DNA from: Streptomyces sp. ISL-87
Lineage (GTDB): Bacteria; Actinomycetota; Actinomycetes; Streptomycetales; Streptomycetaceae
Direction of reading: 5' to 3'
Assembly: GCF_018614095.1 (NCBI RefSeq)
Contig: NZ_JAGGOY010000062.1
Span: 34,864 to 98,863 of the forward strand
DNA length: 64,000 bases
In this document: positions 24,337 to 32,905 of the stretch, in pieces
Layout: each line of letters opens with the position of its first letter
Numbering within the stretch: the stretch's first letter is position 1
The notes under the pieces: generated by a model
Seen by the model: the letters and a program-made list of their open reading frames with translations, nothing else
Database searches by the model: none
Told to the model about the DNA's origin: nothing
Made by a program: the position numbers and the translations under genes

Positions 24337-25278
24337 GTGACCCCGGAGCACGGCATCCGCACTGTGTCCCCGGCGGCGGCCGACGCCGTCCACGCGCGCG
24401 CCACCCTCGGCAAGGCCGCGGCGGAGAACTTCCCCGTCGCCCCCTCCTTCCTTCCCCGCGCCTGGCGCGAAGGCCTCATGGCGGTCTACGGATACGCCCG
24501 GCTGGTCGACGACATCGGCGACGGCGACCTCGCCCCCGGCGGCCGCGACGCCGTCCTCCTCGGCCTCGACCCGGCCGCCGTGGACGACCGGCTCGCCATG
24601 CTCGACGCCTTCGAGGCCGACCTGCTGCGCGTGTTCGGCGGCACGGACGGCCCCCCGCGCCATCCGCTCCTGCTGGCCCTCCAGCCCGTCGTCCGCACCC
24701 ACGGCCTCACCCCCGAGCCCTTCCTCGGGCTCATCGAAGCCAACCGCCAGGACCAGCGGGTCACGCGCTACGAGACCTACGGGGACCTCCTCGGCTACTG
24801 CGAGCTGTCCGCGAACCCCGTGGGCCGGCTCGTGCTGTCCCTCACCGGGGCCAGCAGCCCCGAGCGGATCCGCCGCTCCGACGCCGTCTGCACCGCCCTG
24901 CAGATCGCCGAACACCTCCAGGACGTCGCCGAGGACCTCGGCCGGGACCGGATCTACCTCCCGGCCCAGGACATGCGCCGCTTCCACGTGACCGAGGCCG
25001 ACCTCGAGGCCCCCACGGCCGGAGCGTCCGTACGCGCCCTGATCGCCTTCGAGACGGAACGCGCCCGCGACCTCCTGAATGAAGGCACCCCGCTCGTGGG
25101 TAGCGTGCACGGCAGGCTCCGGCTGCTGCTCGCGGGCTTCGTGGGAGGAGGGCGCGCCGCCCTCCGGGCCGTCACCGCCGCCGGCTTCGACGTACTTCCC
25201 GGCCCGCCCAAGCCCACCAAGAGCGGCCTGCTCCGCGAGGTGGCCGCCGTCCTGCGCACAGCGCCGAGAAAGGGGTGA
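24337..25278 (+). CDS. hpnC: Squalene synthase HpnC (hydroxysqualene-forming)
   Basis: A 313-residue trans-isoprenyl diphosphate synthase of the squalene/phytoene type from the GTG at 24337. FPVAPSFLPRAWREGLMAVYGYARLVDDIGD carries the first Asp-rich motif (DDIGD, about residue 55), and LQIAEHLQDVAEDLGRDRIYLP (about 188-209) the second. In the HpnCDE route HpnD makes presqualene diphosphate from two farnesyl diphosphates, HpnC converts it to hydroxysqualene, and HpnE reduces this to squalene. The C-terminal hydrophobic part is typical. The stop overlaps hpnD by 4 bases (GTGA), so translation is coupled. Confidence 0.93.
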   Translation: MTPEHGIRTVSPAAADAVHARATLGKAAAENFPVAPSFLPRAWREGLMAVYGYARLVDDIGDGDLAPGGRDAVLLGLDPAAVDDRLAMLDAFEADLLRVFGGTDGPPRHPLLLALQPVVRTHGLTPEPFLGLIEANRQDQRVTRYETYGDLLGYCELSANPVGRLVLSLTGASSPERIRRSDAVCTALQIAEHLQDVAEDLGRDRIYLPAQDMRRFHVTEADLEAPTAGASVRALIAFETERARDLLNEGTPLVGSVHGRLRLLLAGFVGGGRAALRAVTAAGFDVLPGPPKPTKSGLLREVAAVLRTAPRKG

Positions 25279-26255
25279 GCCCGACCGTGGAGGGCCCCAC
25301 ACACGCATCCACACCGGCTGCGCCGTCCGCACCGGTCCTCGCGGCCTACAGCTACTGCGAGGCCGTCACCGGCGCGCAGGCACGCAACTTCGCCTACGGC
25401 ATCCGGCTGCTGCCCACCGACAAGCGGCATGCGATGTCCGCGCTGTACGCCTTCTCCCGGCGCGTCGACGACATCGGCGACGGCACGCTGCCCGCCGAGG
25501 CCAAGCTGGCCCGCCTGGAGGAGACCCGCGCCCTGCTGGGCCGGATCCGGGCGGAGGAGATCGACGAGGACGACACCGACCCGGTAGCCGTTGCTCTCGC
25601 GCACGCCGCGCGCCGCTTCCCGATCCCGCTCGGCGGCCTCGACGAACTCATCGACGGAGTCCTCATGGACGTCCGCGGCGAGAACTACGAGACCTGGGAC
25701 GACCTCAAGGCCTACTGCCGCTGCGTCGCCGGAGCCATCGGCCGGCTCTCGCTCGGCGTGTTCGGCACGGTGAACACCGGGGGCCTCGGCGCGCCCGACG
25801 CCGCGCGCGCCGGCGAGTACGCCGACACGCTGGGCCTCGCCCTGCAGCTCACCAACATCCTCCGCGATGTCCGCGAGGACGCCGCCAACGGGCGTACGTA
25901 CCTCCCCGCCGAGGACCTCGCCAAGTTCGGCTGCTCCGAAGGCTTCCACGGCGACCGGGCCCCGGCCGGCTCCGACTTCGCCGGGCTCATTCACCACGAA
26001 GTCCGGCGCGCCCGCGCCCTGTTCGTCGAGGGCTACCGGCTGCTGCCCATGCTCGACCGGCGCAGCGGCGCCTGCGTCGCCGCCATGGCCGGCATCTACC
26101 GGCGCCTCCTCGACCGCATCGAGCGGGAGCCCGAGGCCGTACTCCGAGGCCGCGTCTCGCTGCCGCCGCACGAGAAGGCGTACGTCGCCGTACGCGGCCT
26201 CTCCGGCCTGGACGCGCGGACCATTTCACGCCAGAGCACGCGGAGGCGGACCTGA
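25275..26255 (+). CDS. hpnD: Presqualene diphosphate synthase HpnD
   Basis: A 326-residue partner of HpnC starting at a GTG in the hpnC stop. The family opening YSYCEAVTGAQARNFAYGIRLLP, the first motif YAFSRRVDDIGDG (about residue 62), ENYETWDDLKAYCRCVAG and the second Asp-rich motif LTNILRDVREDAANGRTYLP (about 193-212) are intact. It condenses two farnesyl diphosphates to presqualene diphosphate. The product of the downstream polyprenyl synthase could feed it. Its TGA shares a base with the ATG of the small repeat ORF that follows (TGATG). Confidence 0.93.
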   Translation: MSPTVEGPTHASTPAAPSAPVLAAYSYCEAVTGAQARNFAYGIRLLPTDKRHAMSALYAFSRRVDDIGDGTLPAEAKLARLEETRALLGRIRAEEIDEDDTDPVAVALAHAARRFPIPLGGLDELIDGVLMDVRGENYETWDDLKAYCRCVAGAIGRLSLGVFGTVNTGGLGAPDAARAGEYADTLGLALQLTNILRDVREDAANGRTYLPAEDLAKFGCSEGFHGDRAPAGSDFAGLIHHEVRRARALFVEGYRLLPMLDRRSGACVAAMAGIYRRLLDRIEREPEAVLRGRVSLPPHEKAYVAVRGLSGLDARTISRQSTRRRT

Positions 26256-26551
26256 TGACCTCGACGACGCCCGCCCCGGCGCTGCTCGCCCCGGCCGCGC
26301 CCGCCCCGGCGCCGCTCGTCCTGGCGATGCCCGCCTCGGTGCCGCCCCGGGCGATGCCTGCCCTGGCGCCGCTCGTCCTGGCGATGCCCGCCTCGGTGCC
26401 GCCCCTGGCGACGCCCGCCCCGGCGCTGCTCGCCCCGGCGCCGTGCCGCTTCGTGCGGGCAACCGCGGCGCGGGCTGCCGCGTCTGCGCGTATGGGGTCC
26501 GCGCGTACGGGCGCCCGGGCCGGCGGTCGTACGACGGGGGAGGACGCATGA
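26255..26551 (+). CDS. 98-residue Ala/Pro-rich ORF coupled between hpnD and hpnE
   Basis: The ORF starts at the ATG overlapping the hpnD stop (TGATG) and its TGA overlaps the hpnE ATG (ATGA), so it fills the gap exactly. Residues 5-66 are almost only Ala, Pro, Leu and Val, coded by a 57-base tandem repeat; residues 68-98 are basic and Gly/Ala-rich (RFVRATAARAAASARMG) and end GGRTTGEDA, whose DNA supplies the GGGGGAGG ribosome site for hpnE. Other Streptomyces have a short protein (DUF6380) at this locus; I think the C-terminal third may correspond to it, but I cannot verify that. Function unknown; it may only keep ribosomes moving between hpnD and hpnE. Confidence 0.5.
   Translation: MTSTTPAPALLAPAAPAPAPLVLAMPASVPPRAMPALAPLVLAMPASVPPLATPAPALLAPAPCRFVRATAARAAASARMGSARTGARAGGRTTGEDA
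26285..26440 (+). repeat. 57-base tandem repeat inside the hpnD-hpnE linker ORF
   Basis: A 57-base unit (starting gccgctcgtcctggcgatgc) occurs at 26311 and again at 26368 with few changes, flanked by partial copies built from gcccgccccggcg. Because 57 is divisible by three, copy-number changes keep the linker ORF open. Confidence 0.8.
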
Positions 26552-27927
26552 GCGGCAGCGACCAGCGTGCCGTCGTCGTCGGCGGCGGCCTCGCCGGGGT
26601 GACGGCCGCCCTCGAACTCGCCGACGCGGGCCTCAAGGTCACCCTGCTCGAAGGGCGCCCGCGCCTCGGCGGCCTCGCCTTCTCCTTCAAGCGCGGCGAA
26701 CTCACCGTGGACAACGGCCAGCACGTCTACCTGCGCTGCTGCACCGCCTACCGGTGGTTCCTTGACCGGGTCGGGGGCGCGGACCTGGCCCCGCTCCAGG
26801 ACCGGCTCGACGTGCCCGTGCTCGACGCCGCCCACCCCCGCGGACCGCGGCTCGGCCGGCTGCGCCGCAGCGCCCTGCCCGTACCGCTGCACCTGGCCGC
26901 CTCCCTGGCCCGCTACCCGCACCTCTCCCTCGCCGAGCGGGCGAGCGTCGGGCGCGCCGCCCTCGCGCTGCGTCGCCTCGACCCGGCCGACCCGGCGCTG
27001 GACGGCCTGGACTTCGCGACCTGGCTCGGCCGCTACGGCCAGTCCCCCCGCACCATCGAGGCCCTGTGGGACCTCGTCGGCATCGCCACCCTCAACGCCA
27101 CCGCCGACCAGTCCTCGCTGGGCCTGGCCGCCATGGTCTTCAAGACGGGCCTGCTCTCCGAGAACGGCGCCGCCGACATCGGGTGGGCCAAGGTCCCGCT
27201 GGGCGACCTGCACGACACCCTCGCCCGCAAGCAGCTCGACGCGGCCGGCGTACGCACCGAACTGCGCACCCGGGTCACCGCCGTCTCCCGGACGGACGAC
27301 GGGAACTGGCGCGTGGACACCGAGGACGAGTCGCTCGACGCGGGCACCGTCGTCCTCGCCGTCCCGCAGCGCGAGGCCCACGGACTGCTCCCGGCCGGGG
27401 CGCTGGCCGACCCGGACAAGCTCCTCGACATCGGCACCGCGCCCATCCTCAACGTCCACGTCGTCTACGACCGAAGGGTGCTCAAGCGGCCCTTCTTCGC
27501 CGCGCTGGGCTCCCCGGTCCAGTGGGTCTTCGACCGCACCGACGCCTCCGGGCTCACCGACGGCGGTCAGTACCTGGCCCTGTCCCAGTCCGTCGCCCAG
27601 GAGGACATCGACGAGCCCGTCTCGGTCCTGCGGTCCAAGTACCTCCCCGAACTGGAGCGGCTGCTGCCCGCCGCACGCGGCGCGAAGGTCCGGGACTTCT
27701 TCGTCACCCGGGAGCGGACGGCCACCTTCGCCCCCACCCCCGGCGTCGGCCGGCTGCGCCCCGGCGCGCGGACCGACACGCCGGGGCTCTATCTGGCCGG
27801 TGCGTGGACCGCCACCGGTTGGCCCGCGACCATGGAGAGCGCCGTCCGGAGCGGGCTGAGCGCGGCACACGCCGCACTCGCCGCTCTCGGCCGTCCCCGC
27901 GAACACCCTCTGCAGGAGGCGGCATGA
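26548..27927 (+). CDS. hpnE: Hydroxysqualene dehydroxylase HpnE
   Basis: A 459-residue FAD-dependent amine-oxidase-fold protein, ATG at 26548 with GGGGGAGG upstream. The dinucleotide-binding motif VVVGGGLAGVTAALELADAG is at residues 9-28, followed by LLEGRPRLGGLAFSF and DNGQHVYLRCCTAYRWFL; the C-terminal FAD contact reads GLYLAGAWTATGWPATMESAVRSG. It reduces hydroxysqualene, the HpnC product, to squalene, the substrate of the cyclase two genes downstream. It overlaps the next gene's first possible ATG by 4 bases. Confidence 0.93.
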   Translation: MSGSDQRAVVVGGGLAGVTAALELADAGLKVTLLEGRPRLGGLAFSFKRGELTVDNGQHVYLRCCTAYRWFLDRVGGADLAPLQDRLDVPVLDAAHPRGPRLGRLRRSALPVPLHLAASLARYPHLSLAERASVGRAALALRRLDPADPALDGLDFATWLGRYGQSPRTIEALWDLVGIATLNATADQSSLGLAAMVFKTGLLSENGAADIGWAKVPLGDLHDTLARKQLDAAGVRTELRTRVTAVSRTDDGNWRVDTEDESLDAGTVVLAVPQREAHGLLPAGALADPDKLLDIGTAPILNVHVVYDRRVLKRPFFAALGSPVQWVFDRTDASGLTDGGQYLALSQSVAQEDIDEPVSVLRSKYLPELERLLPAARGAKVRDFFVTRERTATFAPTPGVGRLRPGARTDTPGLYLAGAWTATGWPATMESAVRSGLSAAHAALAALGRPREHPLQEAA

Positions 27928-29081
27928 CGACCATCACAGGCACAGCACACGCAACACGTACAGGAACCAGAGGAGAGCCAGTGAACCCGGGGAATCCGGC
28001 TGTCGAGAACACGGATGACAGTGTGGGCGCAGCCGGAGGGGGAGCGGAGAAGGCGGACACGCTCGCTCTCCTGGAGCGCGGCCGCACGCTGTCCACGCCC
28101 GTGCTCCGCGCCGCCGTAGACCGGCTCGCGGCGCCCATGGACACCGTCGCCGCCTACCACTTCGGCTGGATCGACGCCCAGGGCAACCCGGCGGACGGCG
28201 ACGGCGGCAAGGCCGTGCGCCCCGCCCTCGCACTGCTCTCCGCCGAGGCCGCGGGCGCCGCGGCCGAGGTCGGCATTCCGGGTGCGGTCGCGGTCGAGCT
28301 CGTGCACAACTTCTCACTGCTGCACGACGACCTGATGGACGGCGACGAGCAGCGCCGCCACCGCGACACGGTGTGGAAGGTGCACGGCCCGGCCCTCGCG
28401 ATCCTCGTCGGTGACGCGCTGTTCGCCCTCGCCAACGAGGTGCTGCTGGAGCTCGGCACGGTGGAGGCGGGCCGCGCGGCGCGCCGGCTGACCACGGCCA
28501 GCCGCAAGCTGATCGACGGCCAGGCCCAGGACATCTCGTACGAGCACCGCGAGCGCGTCAGCGTCGAGGAGTGCCTGGAGATGGAGGGCAACAAGACCGG
28601 CGCCCTGCTCGCCTGCGCGGTCTCCATCGGCGCGGTCCTCGGCGGCGCCGACGACCGTACGGCCGACAAGCTGGAGGAGTACGGCTACCACCTCGGCCTC
28701 GCCTTCCAGGCCGTCGACGACCTGCTCGGCATCTGGGGCGACCCGGAGTCCACCGGCAAGCAGACCTGGAGCGACCTGCGCCAGCGCAAGAAGTCCCTGC
28801 CCGTCGTCGCCGCCCTCGCGGCCGGCGGACCCGCCTGCGAGGAGCTCGGCCGGCTGCTCACCGCCGACGCCAAGAGCAACGACTTCGAGAACTTCTCGGA
28901 GGAGGAGTTCGCGGCCCGCGCGGCACTCATCGAGGAGGCGGGCGGCCGCTCGTGGACCGCCGAGGAGGCACGCCGCCAGCACGCGATCGCGATCCGCGCG
29001 CTGGACGACGTGGACATGCCGCAACGCGTGCGCGACCAGCTCATCGAGCTGGCCGACTTCGTCGTCGTGCGCAAGAGGTGA
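27924..29081 (+). CDS. Polyprenyl diphosphate synthase (farnesyl/geranylgeranyl type)
   Basis: Up to 385 residues. ATG 27924 overlaps the hpnE stop and has AGGAGG upstream; GTG 27981, also behind GGAGAG, would give the usual N-terminus and 366 residues. The first Asp-rich motif LLHDDLMDGDEQRRH (about residue 131) and second FQAVDDLLGIWGD (about 259) are intact, as are GKAVRPALALLSAEA and GALLACAVSIGA. Large-side-chain residues before the first motif (F-S-L-L-H-D-D) suggest a short-chain (C15-C20) product, fitting farnesyl diphosphate supply for HpnD. Confidence 0.9.
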   Translation: MTTITGTAHATRTGTRGEPVNPGNPAVENTDDSVGAAGGGAEKADTLALLERGRTLSTPVLRAAVDRLAAPMDTVAAYHFGWIDAQGNPADGDGGKAVRPALALLSAEAAGAAAEVGIPGAVAVELVHNFSLLHDDLMDGDEQRRHRDTVWKVHGPALAILVGDALFALANEVLLELGTVEAGRAARRLTTASRKLIDGQAQDISYEHRERVSVEECLEMEGNKTGALLACAVSIGAVLGGADDRTADKLEEYGYHLGLAFQAVDDLLGIWGDPESTGKQTWSDLRQRKKSLPVVAALAAGGPACEELGRLLTADAKSNDFENFSEEEFAARAALIEEAGGRSWTAEEARRQHAIAIRALDDVDMPQRVRDQLIELADFVVVRKR

Positions 29082-29199
29082 TTGCCACCCGAGCTCGTAT
29101 ATGAATCGCAGTCGCCGGCCGGCGTTACCAGTGAGTAGTGCCGGCCGACGGCAGACCCCAGCACAGCAGAGGACACGACACTGCACGTAAGGGGAAGCC

Positions 29200-31215
29200 A
29201 TGACAGCGACGACCGACGGCGGCGGTTCCCCCGGTGGGGGGCCCGCCCGCGAGCCGGCCAGTACGACCGGCCTGACGCAGGGCGTCCACGACGCCGCGGC
29301 GCGGGCCACGCGTAACCTGCTCGAACGCCAGGACCCCGAGGGCTGGTGGAAGGGCGACCTGGAGACCAACGTCACCATGGACGCCGAGGACCTGCTGCTG
29401 AGGCAGTTCCTCGGCATCCGGGACGAGGCCACCACGCGGGCCGCCGCCCTGTTCATCCGGGGCGAGCAACGGGACGACGGCACCTGGGCCACCTTCCACG
29501 GCGGCCCTCCCGAACTCTCCGCCACCATCGAGGCGTACGTCGCCCTGCGCCTCGCCGGTGACGCGCCAGACACCCCCCACATGGCCCGCGCCTCGGCCTG
29601 GATCCGGGCCCACGGGGGCATCGCCGCCGCCCGGGTCTTCACCCGGATCTGGCTGGCCCTGTTCGGCTGGTGGGACTGGGAGCACCTGCCCGAACTCCCG
29701 CCCGAACTGGTCTTCCTGCCGCCCTGGGTGCCGCTCAACATCTACGACTTCGGCTGCTGGGCCCGCCAGACTATCGTCCCGCTGACAGTCGTCTCCGCGC
29801 TGCGGCCGGTCCGCCCGGCCCCCTTCGTGCTGGACGAACTGCACACCGACGCGCGGGTGCCAAACCCGGCCAAGCGGCCCGCCCCGGTGGCCAGTTGGGA
29901 CGGGGTCTTCCAGCGGATGGACAAGGTCCTGCACGTCTACCGGCGGTTCGCCCCGCGCCGGCTGCGCAAGGCGGCGATGACGACCGCCGCCCGCTGGATC
30001 ATCGAGCGCCAGGAGAACGACGGCTGCTGGGGCGGGATCCAGCCGCCCGCCGTGTACTCCGTCATCGCCCTCCACCTGCTCGGCTACGACCTCAAGCACC
30101 CCGTGATGCGGGCCGGCCTGGAGTCCCTGGACCGGTTCGCCGTGTGGCGCGAGGACGGCGCCCGGATGATCGAGGCCTGCCAGTCCCCGGTCTGGGACAC
30201 CTGCCTCGCCGCCATCGCGCTGGCCGACGCGGGCCTGGCCCCCGACCACCCGGCCCTGGTGAAGGCCGCCGACTGGATGCTCGGCGAGGAGATCGCCCGC
30301 AGCGGCGACTGGGCGGTGCGGCGGCCCGGGCTGGCCCCCGGCGGCTGGGCGTTCGAGTTCCACAACGACAACTACCCCGACATCGACGACACCGCCGAGG
30401 TGGTCCTCGCCCTGCGCCGGATCAAGCACCCGGAGCGGGCGCGGGCCGAGGCCGCCATCGCCCGCGGGGTGTCCTGGAACCTCGGGATGCAGTCGAGGAA
30501 CGGGGCCTGGGGCGCCTTCGACGCCGACAACACCAGCCCCTTCCCGAACAGGCTGCCCTTCTGCGACTTCGGCGAGGTCATCGACCCGCCCTCGGCGGAC
30601 GTCACCGCGCACGTCGTGGAGATGCTCGCCGTCGAGGGGAAGGCCGCCGACCCCCGGACCCGGCGCGCCATCGCCTGGCTGCTGGCCGAACAGGAGCCGA
30701 GCGGCGCCTGGTTCGGCCGCTGGGGTACCAACTACGTGTACGGGACGGGGTCGGTGGTGCCGGCCCTGACGGCCGCCGGCTTCGACCCGGCGCATCCCGC
30801 GATCCGGCGGGCCGTGCGCTGGCTGGAATCCGTACAGAACGGGGACGGGGGGTGGGGCGAGGACCAGCGCTCCTACAAGGACCCCTCATGGGCCGGGAAG
30901 GGTGCCTCCACCGCCTCGCAGACGGCATGGGCGCTGATGGCCCTGCTGTCGGCCGGCGAGCGGGACGGGAAGGCCGTCGAGCGGGGCCTCGCCTATCTGG
31001 TGGAGACCCAGGGGGGCGACGGGACCTGGGACGAGCCGTACTTCACCGGCACCGGCTTCCCCTGGGACTTCTCCATCAACTACCACCTGTACCGGCAGGT
31101 GTTCCCGCTCACCGCCCTCGGCCGCTATCTGTACGGGGAGCCGTTCGGCCCCGGCGGCCGGTACGGCACCGCTGCCGCGGGGCACGGCGGCGGGGGCCTG
31201 GCCGGGGAGGGCTGA
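29200..31215 (+). CDS. shc: Squalene-hopene cyclase
   Basis: A 671-residue cyclase from the ATG at 29200 (aaggggaag upstream). It folds squalene into hopene and hopanol. The catalytic acid motif DxDD appears as DIDDTAE (about residue 394). Several QW repeats are visible: QDPEGWWKGDLE, QRDDGTWA, QENDGCWGG, QSRNGAWGAFD, QEPSGAWFGRWG, QNGDGGWGED and QGGDGTWDEP. The C-terminus FPWDFSINYHLYRQVFPLTALGRYL is the conserved end of the enzyme. It is a monotopic membrane protein. It starts 118 bases after the polyprenyl synthase; the gap carries no visible terminator. Its stop overlaps hpnG (TGATG). Confidence 0.97.
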   Translation: MTATTDGGGSPGGGPAREPASTTGLTQGVHDAAARATRNLLERQDPEGWWKGDLETNVTMDAEDLLLRQFLGIRDEATTRAAALFIRGEQRDDGTWATFHGGPPELSATIEAYVALRLAGDAPDTPHMARASAWIRAHGGIAAARVFTRIWLALFGWWDWEHLPELPPELVFLPPWVPLNIYDFGCWARQTIVPLTVVSALRPVRPAPFVLDELHTDARVPNPAKRPAPVASWDGVFQRMDKVLHVYRRFAPRRLRKAAMTTAARWIIERQENDGCWGGIQPPAVYSVIALHLLGYDLKHPVMRAGLESLDRFAVWREDGARMIEACQSPVWDTCLAAIALADAGLAPDHPALVKAADWMLGEEIARSGDWAVRRPGLAPGGWAFEFHNDNYPDIDDTAEVVLALRRIKHPERARAEAAIARGVSWNLGMQSRNGAWGAFDADNTSPFPNRLPFCDFGEVIDPPSADVTAHVVEMLAVEGKAADPRTRRAIAWLLAEQEPSGAWFGRWGTNYVYGTGSVVPALTAAGFDPAHPAIRRAVRWLESVQNGDGGWGEDQRSYKDPSWAGKGASTASQTAWALMALLSAGERDGKAVERGLAYLVETQGGDGTWDEPYFTGTGFPWDFSINYHLYRQVFPLTALGRYLYGEPFGPGGRYGTAAAGHGGGGLAGEG

Positions 31216-31868
31216 TGGGCGACCGAGCCGATCCCGCCCTCCCGCTGCTCGTCGCCTGCGCGCTGCGCATCGAGCGGGCGGCCCTGCGCGGCGGCGGCGA
31301 ACGCGGTGCTCGCCGTGCCCCGAAGGGGTACACCGTGCTGCGCACCGGTATGGGCCCGCGCGCGGCCGAACGGGCGCTCGACCGCGCGCTGGCCGAGCCG
31401 GGCATGGGCGAGGCGGCCGTCCTCGCCACCGGGTTCTGCGCCGGGCTGGCTCCCGGCATGAGCCCGGGCGACCTGATCGTCGCCGAGGAGACCCGGGACC
31501 CTCGCGGGACCGTCCCCTGCGACGGGACGGCCCTGCTCGCCGAGGCACTGGCCCGGGCCGCCCCCGGCCGGACCGTGCACCTCGGCGCACTGACCGGATC
31601 CGACCATGTCGTCCGCGGCCAGGAGCGTGCGCAGCTGCGCGCCACCGGCGCCATCGGGGTGGACATGGAGTCGGCGGCCACCCTCTGGACCGCGACCCGG
31701 GGCGCGAGCCGTCCGGTTGCGGCTGTCCGGGTGGTCGTAGACGCTCCGGAGCACGAGCTCGTCCGTATCGGCACGGTCCGCGGTGGAATATCGGCCTTCC
31801 GTGTTCTCCGTGCCGTACTGCCCGCGTTTTATGACTGGCACCGTTCGTTGCTGCTCCCCAGGAGGTGA
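31215..31868 (+). CDS. hpnG: Adenosylhopane nucleosidase HpnG-like phosphorylase
   Basis: A 217-residue protein coupled to shc by TGATG. It has the nucleoside phosphorylase/MTAN fold: VACALRIERAAL at the N-terminus, GFCAGLAPGMSPGDLIVAEE (about 76-95) and IGVDMESAATLW (about 151) with the ribose-contacting Met-Glu pair. HpnG removes adenine from adenosylhopane to give ribosylhopane (or its phosphate) on the path to bacteriohopanetetrol and aminotriol. The gene lies between the cyclase and hpnH, matching biosynthetic use though not reaction order. It is slightly shorter than proteobacterial versions. Confidence 0.88.
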   Translation: MGDRADPALPLLVACALRIERAALRGGGERGARRAPKGYTVLRTGMGPRAAERALDRALAEPGMGEAAVLATGFCAGLAPGMSPGDLIVAEETRDPRGTVPCDGTALLAEALARAAPGRTVHLGALTGSDHVVRGQERAQLRATGAIGVDMESAATLWTATRGASRPVAAVRVVVDAPEHELVRIGTVRGGISAFRVLRAVLPAFYDWHRSLLLPRR

Positions 31869-31873
31869 GCCAG

Positions 31874-32905
31874 ATGGCCATGCCGTTGCGACAGTCCATC
31901 AGGGTCGGGACCTATCTTCTCGAACAGAAGCTCCGCAAGCGTGAGAAGTTCCCGCTGATCGTCGAACTGGAGCCGCTCTACGCCTGCAACCTGGCCTGTG
32001 AGGGATGCGGGAAGATCCAGCACCCGGCCGGGGTCCTCAAGCAGCGCATGCCGGTCGCCCAGGCGGTCGGAGCCGTCCTGGAGTCCGGCGCGCCCATGGT
32101 GTCGATCGCGGGCGGCGAGCCCTTGATGCACCCGCAGATCCACGAGATCGTGCGCCAGTTGGTGGCGAAGCGGAAGTATGTCTTCCTCTGCACCAACGCC
32201 ATGCTGCTGCGCAAGAAGATCGAGAAGTTCACCCCGTCCCCGTACTTCGCCTTCGCCGTGCACATCGACGGCCTGCGCGAGCGGCACGACGAGTCGGTGG
32301 CCAAGGAGGGCGTCTTCGACGAGGCGGTCGCGGCCATCAAGGAGGCGAAGAAGCGCGGGTTCCGGGTCACCACCAACTCCACCTTCTTCAACACCGACAC
32401 CCCGCAGACGATCATCGAGGTGCTCAATTACCTCAATGACGACCTCAAGGTCGACGAGATGATGATCTCGCCCGCCTACGCCTACGAAAAGGCTCCCGAC
32501 CAGGAACATTTCCTTGGAGTCGAACAGACCCGCGAGCTCTTCAGGAAGGCCTTCGCGGGCGGCAACCGGCGGCGCTGGCGGCTCAACCACTCCCCGCTCT
32601 TCCTGGACTTCCTGGAGGGCAAGGTGGATTTCCCCTGCACCGCCTGGGCGATTCCGAATTACTCCCTCTTCGGCTGGCAGCGCCCCTGCTACCTGATGAG
32701 CGACGGGTACGTGACGACGTACAAGGAGCTGATCGAGGACACCGACTGGAGCAAGTACGGCCGCGGAAGGGACCCGCGCTGCGCGAATTGCATGGCGCAC
32801 TGCGGCTACGAGCCCACCGCCGTCCTCGCCACCATGGGCTCGCTCAAGGAATCCCTGCGCGCGGCCCGGGAGACGGTGAGCGGCAACCGGGACACGTCGG
32901 CATGA
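31874..32905 (+). CDS. hpnH: Adenosyl-hopene transferase HpnH (radical SAM)
   Basis: A 343-residue radical SAM enzyme. ATG at 31874 has AGGAGG eight bases upstream. The [4Fe-4S] motif is C38-x3-C42-x2-C45 in YACNLACEGCGKIQHP, followed by the SAM-binding GGE (SIAGGEPLMHP). It attaches the 5'-deoxyadenosyl group to diploptene, the first step of side-chain building. A C-terminal Cys cluster (PRCANCMAHCGYEP) may hold additional structure as in other HpnH proteins. The stop overlaps the next start (ATGA). In S. coelicolor, ispG and dxs copies follow hpnH; here the aminotransferase follows directly. Confidence 0.95.
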   Translation: MAMPLRQSIRVGTYLLEQKLRKREKFPLIVELEPLYACNLACEGCGKIQHPAGVLKQRMPVAQAVGAVLESGAPMVSIAGGEPLMHPQIHEIVRQLVAKRKYVFLCTNAMLLRKKIEKFTPSPYFAFAVHIDGLRERHDESVAKEGVFDEAVAAIKEAKKRGFRVTTNSTFFNTDTPQTIIEVLNYLNDDLKVDEMMISPAYAYEKAPDQEHFLGVEQTRELFRKAFAGGNRRRWRLNHSPLFLDFLEGKVDFPCTAWAIPNYSLFGWQRPCYLMSDGYVTTYKELIEDTDWSKYGRGRDPRCANCMAHCGYEPTAVLATMGSLKESLRAARETVSGNRDTSA

